Origin: Gremmenia infestans
Lineage: Eukaryota; Ascomycota; Leotiomycetes; Helotiales; Hamatocanthoscyphaceae
DNA length: 64,000 nucleotides
Assembly: GCA_032629725.1 (NCBI GenBank)
Contig: JAFEVB010000026.1
Span: 1-64,000 of the forward strand
Reading direction: 5' to 3'
The notes below the pieces were generated by a model. That model made no database searches. It was not told the DNA's origin and was given only the letters and a program-made list of their open reading frames with translations. Position 1 is the first letter of the stretch, and each line of letters starts with the position of its first letter. The position numbers and the translations under genes were made by a program. Below are positions 26,485 to 38,352 of the stretch, one piece after another.

Positions 26485-27168
26485 TTAAGCATTAGAAGAA
26501 GCAGGAATCTCCTTCCCATCAACCCAAACTACATCCTCCCAACCTAACATCATAATCCCCTCACTTCGTTTCAGGAACTTCTCTTCATCCGGAACGACGA
26601 CTCTTAGGTATTCTTCATCTTGAAACACCTGCGCGATATAACAGTTAGTATTATTATTTCCTATTAAATGAACGCACCCTATTCTTTTCAGAATTCTTTT
26701 CTATCCTCTGGGCTGCCGCAAGGGGAGGGGAGGTAGAATAGAAACAGGTGGGATGAAGGAGGTGAGGAAGGAGAGAAAACTCACAGCCATTAATTCCTCC
26801 ACGCTCCCCGCGTAAATATTAACCCCGCCATCATACCCCGCCATTGGCAGACCTTTGGTTCTCAAGTCCTCCGTTACGGGATTATTGACATGAAACTACA
26901 TTATTGCACCTTGTATCAATAAATGTACTTGTTCTATACTAAGAATGGATAATAAGAGAGGGACTCGGAGGGGGAAAGAGGGAGAGAGGTACTCTGCAGT
27001 ACTTACCTGGGAATATTTCAAAACATTGGCTTTCACGACAGCGACTGATAACCAGGCTTTGGGATGCTCGACGCGCCAGTAGTGGTGAAATTCCTCTGTA
27101 CTCAGGGTGTCCAGTTTTTTGATCAGGATGGTGAGTTTTACTTGTTTGGTTGGTGTTGTTGCTGACAT
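26485..27168 (-). CDS. EthD-domain (dimeric alpha-beta barrel) protein
   Basis: Exons 27168-27007, 26895-26785 and 26628-26485 give 138 residues; introns are 111 and 156 nt. The N-terminal MSATTPTKQVKLTILIKKL followed by STEEFHHYWRVEHPK is the EthD signature (strand, short helix, W-x-x-x-H-x). The second exon reads FHVNNPVTEDLR, then GYDGGVNIYAGSVEELMA, and the third ends VVVPDEEKFL. That fits the two beta-alpha-beta halves of the ferredoxin-like fold. The founding member EthD sits in a bacterial ether-degradation operon. Fungal relatives include small decarboxylases and cyclase-like enzymes of polyketide pathways as well as proteins of unknown role. No pathway partner is next to it here, so I infer only the fold. 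Confidence 0.88.
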
Positions 27169-27828
27169 GTTGGAGTTGATGTATTTCGTGATGTGATGAT
27201 AGTGTAGTGATGTGGTGTATGTGGTGTTGAGTTGAGGTGTGTTGAGTTGAGGTGTGTTTTAGTTCGAGAAATTAGGAATTGGGAGAGGGACATCGTTCAT
27301 GCCATTTATATGTTTACACAGAACTTGGGGAAGACAAGGCAAGGCTGGTTAAGGGTGTACGGTAGAGAGGATATGTGACTCTTGGCAACTATTCGCATTC
27401 GCTGGTCTAGGAAGGAATTCGGGGCGTTGATTGAGAGGAGCGTTGGTTTGATTCGCATTGCTGTTCAATGTGTATAACGATGTTCCATTGCCACCATGCT
27501 ACGGTGGCGTTACATGTGTTCACCACCGGATTAAAAGGAAAAGGGGTAAGCCGCTACGTGCTTAAGTTAAGCGAGTGCGAATCCGACGTGGACTGATAAA
27601 CTTCCGTGTAAAAGGAACGGAATTAGGACGGTTTTAATGATAGAAAGGAAGCATGAGAATAATATATGGTTCATGAGAATTCTTTCATGGTCTACGTGAA
27701 AAAAAAGCAAGCGCCATCATCTAATCCAATGTCAATGCCCCCCGAAATACACGCATTATATACAATTTTCTCTTCCCCATATGCAGCCCTAGTATATACA
27801 ATCTAAAAGGTAACTTTCCAATGTTTAT
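27169..27828. other. Intergenic, 660 bp
   Basis: Upstream region of the EthD gene (GTGTTGAGTTGAGGT is repeated in tandem at about 27229-27257) and 3' flank of the lysophospholipase gene. No gene recognised. Confidence 0.6.
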
Positions 27829-29844
27829 CTAGGCAAGCATAACAACAAACGCCGCGGTAAGCGCAGCGACATAGATCCCCATCTTCGCTACCCCCGTACT
27901 ACTCGCAGCACTCAGCTCCGCAATCTTGAACGCAGGCGTGTAGTTACCAGGCGTGCTCGCGTCCGTGGTGCCGTTCCAGCAATAATGATCGAAGCAGGTA
28001 GTGCAAACAGCGGGGACTGCAGTGCCGGTACGCCCCAAACTACGGCTGAGGACTGCACAGGCCATGCAAGTAGGCCATTCTTTATCGAGAGTACCGTTGC
28101 CCATAGTAGCAACGTCGTAACCGTTCTCAATAATGGCAATTTTCTCGGCACTGTCGTAGCTTGGGTCAAATGTGGAAACGTTGGAATGGAAAATGTACGG
28201 TGCGTTGGGGATGTAGACAATGAGAGGGGCTTCGCCGGTCATGTTTGAGGCATCGCAGCCGAAGAAGGTAGGGCGGGTATTCAAGCCTAGGTTAACAAAA
28301 GTGTTGGCGTCGGGGATGGAAGGGAAGGCGGTATTATTTTGGATGGTGATGTTGAGAGAGCGCTGGTAGGTTGCGATCAATGCGGTGCCGTTGGGCCAAT
28401 TTAGGTCGGTATCGGCGGACGAGTCGACGGCGAAGATTACATCGACGTGGCGTTGGGGTTGGATGAGGGGGTAGAGGGGCACGTTTTGGCCATCTTCACC
28501 ACCGTCGACTAGGCTAAGCTGGGTGGAGTTGGCGTTACGGTTGGTGTCGTTATTGAAGTGGTAGAATGGGTTGGGTTCCCATTGTGCAATATCGTTATTA
28601 TCTTCACCCAGACCTGTGAGAATATTGGTGAAGATGTCTCGGAGGAAACTTGGGATAGAGGTAGCGTTGATTTGGAGGAGAAATTGGTTAAAGAGGGTCG
28701 AAGAAGTGCCCATCATGTACCCGACTTGGTCAAAACCTTCAATGCACTTCTCATTGCTTGGAATGGAACCGGCACTGAAGTTAGATCCGACATACTGGAG
28801 TGGCGCCATTGCGTAGGTGGTAGGATCCCAAGAGCCCATTTCAAAAGGGTTGATCTCGTAGACGGTCGAGTTCAAGGATACAATGGCTGTGTTTGGCGTC
28901 CTCTCATCCGTGACAAGGAACGGGAAAGGGGTATCTCCATTCATGAAGTTGGGCTCCTGAGCGATTGACGAGAAGGTATACTGAGGTCCTCCATTTGTGG
29001 CATTAACAAGCTGATAAGACAGAGCACGCCCCCAGTAATCGGTGATGGATGCGTTGAAACCAGCATCTTGCTTATCGCTGACCTCATTTACAATGTCATG
29101 GAAGTAGTCGATACTGCTCAAGACTTGAATGCCGTCATTGTCTGGTCCCTCGAAAATGGAGTTTCCAAATTGCCAAACGGAAGAGCCCTTGCTACCATCT
29201 CGGAGATCCTCCACGGAGCTGAAGTTGTTGCTGTAGATTGAACCAACGAGCCACCCACCACCAGACAGACCAGCAAGGTATGTTGTGGCTTGAAGGAGAC
29301 CACCAATTTGGCCAGTGTTGGTTGCATTGTTTGTACGGTTGTCCGACGCAGCAATGAATCCAGCCCCGTTCATCAAAGCCCGATAGCCTCCTCCTGATAC
29401 TGCTATACCAATATTTGGAAGCGCAGTTGCATTGTCCTTAATGCTGTTGATGTAGGAGGTGGCATCGAAACCGGAGATGTTCATCCTGGAGAGCCATGTC
29501 TGCATGGGTACCACGGTGTTGTTCCTTCGCTTCTCTAGCCATGATACTTCGCTTTGTGAGAGTGAATTCGCTTCTCGAAGTGTTGGTCTTGTCGACGGGC
29601 AATCGACGGATGCAGGGGCGTATCCTCCGGACGGGGAGTTTGGTAAGGCACGCTCTGCGACAATAATTGGGGCGGCAAGAGCTTCAGCAACTAATATCTC
29701 TGGCGATGCATCTCGAGGAAGAACTATTGATCCTGAAGACGGGTTAGCATGCGGCCCAAAGTATTGAGGGTGTTATTGGGAATAGTTACCATGGCATAAA
29801 TTTAGGGATGCGGCTGACGCGAGAATAGTAACTAGTCCCCTCAT
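27829..29844 (-). CDS. Secreted, GPI-type lysophospholipase / phospholipase B
   Basis: Exons 29844-29790 and 29732-27829, with a 57-nt intron, give 652 residues. It hydrolyses acyl chains from (lyso)phospholipids at the cell surface or outside. A hydrophobic signal peptide (MRGLVTILASAASLNLCHG) leads. The catalytic core has the oxyanion-type SGGGYRAL near 150 and the nucleophile serine in LAGLSGGGWLVGS near 190. The catalytic Asp lies in LSLVDGGEDGQNVPLYPL, preceded by many N-glycosylation sequons (NxS/T). A Cys-rich segment follows, and the C-terminus is a short hydrophobic tail AALTAAFVVMLA preceded by small residues, as for GPI attachment. Length matches the fungal PLB family. The splice joins H-G-S-I-V-L-P-R and is supported by the signal peptide it restores. 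Confidence 0.95.
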
Positions 29845-31534
29845 GATGAAGCCTATGACAGAGCCACGCTCCAAATATGGGCCGATTGTGTGAATCGAAA
29901 TGATATGGTAAGAATGTTAAAAAAAAAGGTTCAATGAGGGTTGTGAAATGGCTTGAGTGAGAGTGAGAGACAGTGAGGTCGCTGAATCCAATTGATGACG
30001 CTGATCCTTCTGATGCCGGGTAATTCGGTTTTATTTTAGTGGAGAGAGATGGAGACGGACGCTGTGCTGGCGGGAGATCGTCAGAGTGGCTGCAATTGCT
30101 CCTACAGTAGCAAGTTCACGCGTACTGTACTCCGTATGACCGAATGCTATGTACTTGTCTGTAGAAATAGATCTGTGAGGATATAATCTTCTTCTTCCTC
30201 TTCCTCGAGGCCAGCAAGGCTCCTCGTTAGATATATGTAGGATTCTACGGAGGTATCTATGTTCGTGAGTAGGGCTGACTTGGGCAAGGCGCCGGCGGAG
30301 ACTCCTTTTTGATTGGTCAACTGGACCATATAATTAGAAAAGATATGCCGTTATGCGCAGCTTGTGCAATTTTATGCCCAGTCCCATGGCGCAGCATTCT
30401 AAAACGCGGAGGATAGAACATTTTACCCGTGGGAAGCGGCATGGTAGCAATCCTAAACGGGTATACTGTGAGTAGATTATTATTACTAATCCATGAGCGC
30501 CATCTGCTTAGAGCTACCTACGAAGTACTTCTTCACTTATTATATCAGAACTTAAAGCCAAATCTATAAACAAACAAGATAATCAACGAATAAACGTCGC
30601 CTATTGATGCAGCATTTTCGTGCGACAGGAGCTTTTATCTCCGTAGATTTCCGTGTTTGTGTCTAGGAGACCTTGTGTTACTTCGTAAACTTCGTACCTC
30701 CGTACATCTACTTCGTACATGGAGACGTTGATGAGGCGCCCCCCCCCGCGCCGTGACTTGCGAGGTGGGGTTTATCGATTAGTTCTAATTATCCTGGATG
30801 CATTTGGAACTTTGAACTTCTAGGTATTATATTTTACGATTTCAATTCCATTCTGAGCAAGGTTATAACTCACCGCCCTCCTTTTGATCCATCAGACCGT
30901 GAGACATTATTGCTTGGCTATGCTAATTCTATTGATTCCACCTGCTACTTTAAAAGTTCAGCCCCGTCAGATGTAGTCAGCTCTACGTAGCGTAAGCAGT
31001 AGGTAGCCGGTAGCCTTTAGGTTACTCTTTATAGTATTTCATCTGCCGTACGGCGTATACCGTAGTCAATTTCGGGGTTTCAATCTTGTAGAGATCAAGT
31101 CGAGCTAGACCGTGAAGAACAATTGTTCAAGAGCCGCCAGCCAGGAGTGATATGAAGTGCTAGCTTAGACTATTTGCGCCGTCAACTCCAGTTGGGAGTT
31201 CCAGGATTCTATAGCAATACTTAGATGATAGATAGATTAGGTAAAAATGACCAGAAAATAGAAGTCTAAGTGAAAGATAGAAATCAAGCAGAAAACATTC
31301 GAAGCTCATCACGAGTGCAATATGTCATGTGCTATGTTCCCAGATGTTGGAACCAGGCTGGTTGGCATGGCGACACCCGATCGGCTCCATGTTTATGGCA
31401 CCAAGATAAACATTGATACAACCTCCACTTCTCAATATCAAACATCAGGTAACGACAACTCACACAACAGACCTAATCGCGTCGATGTAACTTTTTCTAT
31501 CCATTCCTGAAGTAAATCCATTGAATCCATCATC
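29845..31534. other. Intergenic, 1.7 kb, divergent promoters
   Basis: Lies between the lysophospholipase (minus) and the AT-hook gene (plus). It carries repeated CCGTAC/TTCGTAC-type words (30119-30137, 30681-30718), which I have no function for. A run of nine C at about 30741 is flanked by GGCG and GCG. No ORF with supporting features is visible. Confidence 0.6.
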
Positions 31535-34500
31535 ATGAATGACCAGTCCCCACCAAAGCGTGTGACTCGCGCCCGAGCAGCTGCGAAAACCACCGATGCT
31601 GGAGTGAAAACAACCAGGATCGCGACTGCTGCTTCGAAAGCAAAGGTTACTCGCGCCGCATCCACAACCAAGCGCAAGACACGAGCCGATGAGACCCATG
31701 AAGAAGAAGAAGAGAATCACGAAGTGGAACAAATAATCGAACCAGAACCAGAACCTGCGAAGTCGACTCGAGGGAGACCCAAGAGAACAGCCGTCCAAAC
31801 TACGGCCGAGATGGAGGAAGATGCTCCAGCTCTGGCTCCGAGAGCGACCAGAGGCAGGCCAAAGAAGGCCGCCACCGAAAACTCAGTGCCTGAACCTCCT
31901 AGACCCACTAGAGGACGAGCAAAGAAAGTCGAGGTCCCTAAAGAGGAAGCCATCGTCGTCGAGCCCCCCCAGAGAACAACCCGCACTCGAGCTGCAACAA
32001 TCACCAAAGCCACTGCTCCCAAGAAAACCGTCAAATTTGAAGAGCCTGATAAGGAGAATATTGCTCCTGTCGCTGCCAATGCAAAAGCCAAAGCAAAGGT
32101 CACCGAAATTGGTACTGGTCTTCGGGCTAAACCTGTTCGCAAGCCTGCGACTGTTGCAACTAGAGCTACTCGTGGACGAGCAAAGGCGTTCGTGGAAGAA
32201 AAGGAAGCAAAGACTTCTCCACTCAGCCCAAAGAAAGCAACGCAAGTAGGCGCCACCAAGGAGAATACTTCCGACGATGAGCTCGCAACGACTGAAAAGA
32301 CCCCAATGAAGCCTCTCTCTCGAAGCCCAGTAAAACCCCCGACAAGCGTTTTTGGTACGGCAAAGAAACTTGATTTCTCAACATCTATCACTGTCAACAA
32401 GGCTAGTACTACACATGATCTTGGAGCATCAGTCATGGCCAGTCCAGCTCGCCGTCCTCCCCCATCTGCCTTTAAGGAGACTTTGAATGCTTCTCCACAA
32501 CGAGTGACTTTTGGCGATTCGATGCTTCGATCTCCTTTCAAGCCATCACTGCCAGCTCCGCAATCTGCAGTAGCAAACTCGTCCTTCAAAGCATCGCTGC
32601 TCCAATCGCCAGCCAGAAGACCCCAGTCCCCTACCAAAGTCAGTGATAGTGGCTCTCCCAGCAGATCCAACAACACCAAGTCGCTGTTTAGCGCAACCCC
32701 GAACACTTTTAAGATGTCGAGATTCACCACTCCAAAGACCATCACCAAGAGTGTCACTCGCCCCGGCCAAATGGCCCCTCCAGTTGCTTTTAGGGCTTCG
32801 GCTGCAGGTAGCCCTAAGGCAAACGATAACGACGAGCTTACGGAGATTGTTGCGGAGCCAAGTTTGAAATTCTCTGGTCGTCTCTCATCTATCATGCCAC
32901 GTGAAGCAGATCCTGTACTTGTCAACGTTGAGCCCATTACTGAGGTCACCGAGGACACTGAGGACGCAGCTGAGGCTCAACCTGCGGATGACCCGATGGA
33001 GGTTGATGAGGCCGACACAGTTGTTGTCAATGATGATACGGATGATAAGACTACCACACCTCCACAATCTCCTCCTAGCTTTAGCAATGGAGCATTTGCT
33101 CTACGAGAGGAAGATGAAAACCCATTCGTTGACTCCGATTCCGAAGATGAGCTGGCCTCGAATACCTATTCGCCAGGGGCCCTTGCAGGCTTCCGCATCT
33201 CGTCTCATGACTTTGCTCCTGCTACTCCTACACCATTCAGCGCCATTAACAAGACGCCTCGGACATCAAAGTCTCGAAAATCATTAGGCCCCGAAGCGTC
33301 TTCACGAAAGGAGAAGATTGGATTCACGCCATTGGCTAGACAATTGAATGAGTGGCTGGCATCCAGCCCAGACAAGTCAGAAGCCGGTAGCTCTACTCCA
33401 GAGGCCTCACCAACGGCCCGCGCAACAGATGATGTCGTGCCGATTGAGATGGGAGCTGCTGCACAGCCCTCCCCGGTCAAAAGTACATTCTTTGAAGATG
33501 AGATGTCTGTCCGGGATGAGTTGGCAGTCTCTCCAGAGCCAGAGATCCCAGAGCTCTCCGATCCTGAATTGAGCCCAGTGGAGCTTGATGACGAGGATTT
33601 GGATCTTGCTCATGAAGCTGATGAGATGTCTTTGCTTGAACCCAATGAGATGGACATGGGTACTGAAGAAGAATTGCCTGTGTCAGAGCCAGAGTGTGAG
33701 GAATTCCTCCAACTGGATGAGCTTATCCAAGAGCCAGAGTACGAAGAACTCCTTCAACCAACCGAGCCCGTCCAAGAGCAGGAGCTTGAAGAGCTTCCAC
33801 AGCCAACAGAGCTCGCACTTTCAGAGGCCAGTCAAGAGTATGGCGACGAGAATACCATGCCAATCGATCCAGCATTGTTCACTCTTGCCCCTCCTATTAG
33901 CCAAGCTCCCGTTCCCCCGACCTTATCAACCCCAAAGAGAGTTCTCGCTGAACGAGTATGCCATACTGTATCAAAAGTTCCTCTCAAGGCTCCGGCCGAA
34001 GTGACCCCAATGAGGCCACTACCAAAGAAGCGAAGTGCCAGTATCTCGCGCCTACCCGTCCAGAGACCTTCAGGCGGGCTTACTCGAAGTAATACTGTTA
34101 TTTCCTACTCGCCCACCAAGAACACGCCCCGAGCAAAGACACCCCGACGAATCTCAAGTGCGATTGAGGAAGCTTACAACACGCCTACAAAGCAAGAAAC
34201 GGAAATGTGGTCTACACTTGGAACGCCAGCTCGCACTCCACGTCGTGATCTTAATGCTGCTCTCTTGAAGGGCGCTGTTGTATTTGTCGATGTTCACACT
34301 ACAGAGGGCGCTGATGCAAGTGTACTCTTCACCGAGCTTCTTACTCAAATGGGTGCTCGCTGTATCAAGTCATGGAGCTGGAACGGGAACGGTGAGGATG
34401 GAAGCAAGATTGGCATTACGCATGTTGTCTTCAAGGACGGCGGAAAGAGAACCCTTGAAAAGGCACGAGAGACCAACGGTGTTGTTTCTTGTGTTGGTGT

Positions 34501-35205
34501 TGGCTGGGTCTTAGAGTAAGTTTCACCCAAAACTTTTTCTATTTGCAATTAGGCTAATCAAACTCTAGCTGTGAGCGTGAGAACAAGTGGCTTGATGAGG
34601 CTCCATATGCAGTTGACACAGCCCTCATTCCTCGAGGAGGCCATCGCAGACGCAAGAGTATGGAGCCACGAGCTCTGGCAAACTTGAATGGTACACTGGT
34701 ACCCTCTTCATCTAGCACTCCGGCTCGCAACACAAGTAGGACCCCATCCAAGGAGTTCAACATTGGAGACACACCCTACACAGCCAAGTCTAAACGCCGT
34801 GATTCAGTTCAATGGGTCCGCTCGCCTTCTACTTCTTCGTCGTCTACCGAAGATAAATCTGAAGACCAAACTTTGCTCCTCTCCCCAATCCCTGCAACCC
34901 CAGCACCAGAGACAATATCCGCATATGGTGAGGATGGTCTGTATGGCGACGAGACACCAGGTGGTCAAACGCCATACTTCCTGCAAACCGAGCAGCTGAT
35001 CCAGAAAACTGCTCCTCCCGCCAAGGGCCGTTTCTTCGACACACCAGAAGCTGAAGATAACAGCGGCATGGAGATCGGCAAGGGATTTCTAAGTGAGAAG
35101 AAGGACGAGAGTGTCATGATGCGCCTGATGGCTGCTAGGAGGAAGAGTCTGCAATGGGCTCCTAAGGTCGGTAGTCCTTTGGCTAGAGGACACCACGGGT
35201 TTTAG
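31535..35205 (+). CDS. AT-hook and BRCT-domain nuclear protein
   Basis: Exons 31535-34515 and 34569-35205 (53-nt intron) give 1205 residues. The basic N-terminus has three AT-hook-type cores: TRGRPKR near 77, TRGRPKK near 107 and TRGRAKK near 127; a fourth TRGRAK lies near 212. These bind the minor groove of AT-rich DNA. The middle is long and disordered, rich in SP/TP sites, with an acidic stretch near 680-760 that repeats EEL.QPTEP-like units. A single BRCT domain spans about 910-1015. It starts AVVFVDVHTTEGADAS, continues ITHVVFKDGG and ends VGVGWVLDCERENKWLDE, where the intron restores the W-V-x-D-C motif. BRCT domains bind phosphopeptides in DNA-damage and chromosome proteins. The precise orthologue is unknown to me; a microcephalin-like role is only one possibility. 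Confidence 0.85.
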
Positions 35206-35604
35206 GAATGGGAGTTTATTTACGCATCGTTCCTTTTTCGTATACTATTGAATTGGTTGGGAGGTTTGGATGAGTAGTGGATTGGGGGAGTTCGAAATTT
35301 GGACTGGAGGAATTACGCTTGATTTTGTCGAATTGGTGTTTGGATTACTTATCGGGTTTTTTTCTTTGAATTGACGTATGAATATTTGTAACCAACTGCT
35401 TATAAAGTGCCAAGAGTCCTCGGGTTTTGCAAGATTACTATTTCGGGAAGCTGTTTTTTGCGTGCTGAATAATGTACACTCGGGCCCACCTACTATAGTG
35501 CGTAAAGAAACAAGATAACTGCTTTTCATAAAAGAACTTTCTTCCATATATCCCCTCGCTCCAATCCACACCCACTCCCCCGCAAATATATATGTTTGCT
35601 CATA
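35206..35604. other. Intergenic, 400 bp
   Basis: 3' flank of the AT-hook gene and promoter of the MFS gene. No feature recognised. Confidence 0.5.
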
Positions 35605-37878
35605 ATGGCAACAACAACCTTAACCACAACCACCCTCGAAATGACCCCTCTCCCCATCATCACACCACCCCATCATACAGAAACCGCAGAAATTACAAGT
35701 AGGAGTAGAGAAGATGGCGAGCAGCGTGAAGGACGAGGCGATCTTCCGAAATGCAGAGCAGCGGTCATAACTATTAGTGTGGCTGGGGTTAATTTTTTAA
35801 ATACGTTGGGGAGTGGTATTTTGACTGTTGCTTTACCTAGTAGTAAGATACATTTCCCTATCCCTGATTTATTTTTTCTTGGATATATCTACTGGGTTCG
35901 ATCTAACAAACGAGTGAGCAAGTTGCGAAAGATTTGGATTTAAGTAGGGAGTTGTTACTTTGGTAAGTTTTTGAGGTTTTAGTTGATGGGTTGACATGGA
36001 ATGGGCTAATAAGTGGTGTCTGATGTGATATTAGGCCGGCGAGTATTTATGCGTAAGTGAAAGGAAAATTTCGCGGGACTATATTGATGAGCATGAGGGA
36101 GGGAGGGGGGAAGTAAGTGGGAAAAGGGACTGAGGTTAATGGATAATAGATTGGCATGCGGTTGTACGCTTCTTCTAGCCGGGTCAGTGGCTGACATTGT
36201 GGGGAAGAGAATCATGTTTTTGATTGGGACGTTGGTATGTTTTTCTTCTTCTCCTGTGCGATAAATATATTATTAACTCTTATTGTATAGCTCTTCTCGG
36301 CCTTCACACTTGGCTGCGGCCTCTCAAACTCGTCTTCCAGTAAGCAATTCCACCCACCCTTCCCGTTCATCTTCTCCTCGATACTACTATTTACCCTAGC
36401 TCTTACTCAACCTCCGCCTCCACCTCATCTATTTACAGAAATATACCGAGTAATTTAACGACTAACGACTGACTACCCGCAGTGCTCCTAGCCTTCAAAG
36501 CCCTGCAAGGAATATCCATCTCCCTCTGCCTCACAACAGCCGTTGGTATCCTCTCCTCGGCCTTCTCTGCAGGCACAACGCGCAACATAGCGTTTTCCGG
36601 CATGGGCGCCGCGTCACCCGTCGGGTACAGCGCCGGTCTTGTGCTCGGGGGTGTGTTTGTTGAGGGGCCCGGCTGGAGATGGAGCTTCTACTTAGCTGCT
36701 ATTCTGAACGTGGTTATTTTTGGGGCAGCGTTTTGGGGGGTTTTGAATGATAGATTGGAGGTCAATGCTGATGTGGAGGAGGGGGTAAGAAGAAGTGGGG
36801 TTTGGGGCAGATTGAGAGAGGAGGTCGATTGGGTGGGGGCTGGGGTGGCTACGGTGGGGATTAGTTTGGTTAGTTATGTTATGGCGTGAGTCTCTCCCCC
36901 CCCTCTCTCTATCTTACCTTGAACTCGACATTTGGGGATGATAAAAAAAAATAAACTGATATGTTGGAAATTAAGGGTACTCACGGGCATTTCGGCGAGT
37001 ATCAAGGAAGTGACGAACATTGTTCCTTTGACCATTGGATTATTACTTCTTCCAGCCTTTGTGTTCTGGATGAGCTTCCAGGAACGCAGGGGGAGGCCAG
37101 CCATCATTCCAAATTCGATTTGGAAACAGAGCGCGTTTACTACGAGTTGTATCTCAGTGTTTCTCACATGGGGAGCTTTCAACGCTTTTGGATACTTTGC
37201 AACGCTCTTGTAAATCTTCTATGTTTAATCTTAAATGTAACCTAAAACTAATCATCCCCTAGCTTTCAAGAAACACAAGTCCTCTCCGCCCTCCAAACAT
37301 CCGTCCGTCTCCTCCCAACAGTCGTTTGCGGCATCCTCACCAATGTCGCCACTGGATTCCTCGTCAAAAACACCTCCGCCAATTACCTTGTCGCCGTATC
37401 CTCCATCTTCTCCGCAGTGGGTGCCATGCTCATGGCTTTGGTAAACCCAGATTGGTCTTTCTGGGCCTGTGCATTCCCAGCTATCTTCCTGAGCCCCATG
37501 TCATCTGATGGTATGCGTTTCTTTTCCTTTTCTCCTGCCCTTATCCCTTTCACTACCACACAACACAGTAAGTTAAACTAATAACAAACAGTGCTCTACA
37601 CAATCTCCAATCTAATAATCGCCGACGCCTTCCCAGCATCCAAACAAAGCTTGGCAGGCGGCGTCTTCAACACCGTCTCGCAAATCGGGAATTCGGTCGG
37701 CTTGACCGTCGGTGCTGTAATTGCTTCCTCGGTAAGTAGTGGGGAATTCAGTATTGAGGCGATGGAGAAAGGGTATAAAGCTACATTTTATGCATGTTTT
37801 GCAGCAATGGTGCTGGTAGGAATAGTCAGTGGAGCGGGGTTGAGGAGGGCTGGTAAGGTGGGTTTAAAGAATGATTAG
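35605..37878 (+). CDS. MFS transporter, DHA2/14-TM drug-exporter type
   Basis: Nine exons: 35605-35842, 35923-35962, 36035-36052, 36150-36234, 36291-36339, 36483-36885, 36976-37209, 37263-37510 and 37592-37878. They total 533 residues, a usual size for this family. The protein is almost wholly transmembrane. It has GSVADIVGKRIMFLIG after TM2 (the conserved loop 2-3 motif of MFS) and ALQGISISLCLTTAVGILSSAF in TM4-5. GPGWRWSFYLAAI matches the GWRW motif typical of fungal DHA2 carriers. LSPMSSDVLYTISNLIIADAF and KQSLAGGVFNTVSQIGNSVGLTVG lie near the C-terminus. These proton-driven carriers export small molecules; the substrate cannot be read from sequence. One exon is only 18 nt, yet it is needed to keep WPASIYALACG in frame. 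Its stop is 6 nt from the stop of the convergent next gene. Confidence 0.9.
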
Positions 37879-37884
37879 ATTAGA

Positions 37885-38352
37885 TTAGATCCAGCGCTGC
37901 GACTGTACTACACTTTCTCTCCGATGCACGGCGTATGATTGTGGTGGTAAACGGGCCGGGTGCTGAACGCCTGTGGATGGTGAACCGAGGGGAGCATTCT
38001 CCATGTCGTATTCTGGTCTCGCGGATCGATCAATATAAGCTGGTTGTGGCCGTACTGGTTCCGGCACTCGAAGACTACGTGATGCAATATAGATCGGTTC
38101 CTCAGAGGTTTTGTCTGGCACGTTTATGTTCTTTGTTCGTTTTACCTTTTCGAACCACGCTTTGGCTTGTTTGCGGAAGCGCCAGAGGTAGATGAGCGTT
38201 CCGAAGAAAATCATGAGAACGAAGACTGAGGCGACTCCCATGCCGATTTCTAGGGTTGATATGGCGCGGTTTGATGGCTCGGGAGCATAGGGTGCGGTAG
38301 ATGTCCGATTTGTGGATTCCACCCGAGTGGTTGTGTTCGTATTCGAATCCAT
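37885..38352 (-). CDS. Small single-pass membrane protein, unknown function
   Basis: One exon, 155 residues. The N-terminal 30 residues are Asn/Thr/Ser-rich with sequons and probably lie outside. A single hydrophobic helix runs from about 34 to 56 (LEIGMGVASVFVLMIFFGTLIY). It is followed by a basic WRFRKQAKAWFEKVKR stop-transfer segment and a disordered, Pro/Arg-rich cytoplasmic tail. This layout (Ser/Thr-rich head, TM, basic tail) is common in fungal wall-sensor-like or mid2-like proteins, but there is no Cys-rich domain and I claim no function. It is convergent with the MFS gene and the two 3' UTRs must overlap. Confidence 0.7.
   Translation of the reverse strand: MDSNTNTTTRVESTNRTSTAPYAPEPSNRAISTLEIGMGVASVFVLMIFFGTLIYLWRFRKQAKAWFEKVKRTKNINVPDKTSEEPIYIASRSLRVPEPVRPQPAYIDRSARPEYDMENAPLGSPSTGVQHPARLPPQSYAVHRRESVVQSQRWI

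Noticed and set aside
30735..30760. C-run in the intergenic region, and a similar one near 54791
   Set aside because: Simple homopolymers without any associated structure; no function claimed.
31717..32958. Long open frame on the minus strand opposite the AT-hook gene
   Set aside because: It mirrors the low-complexity, GC-biased coding strand, has no domain and no flanking signals; the plus-strand gene explains the sequence.
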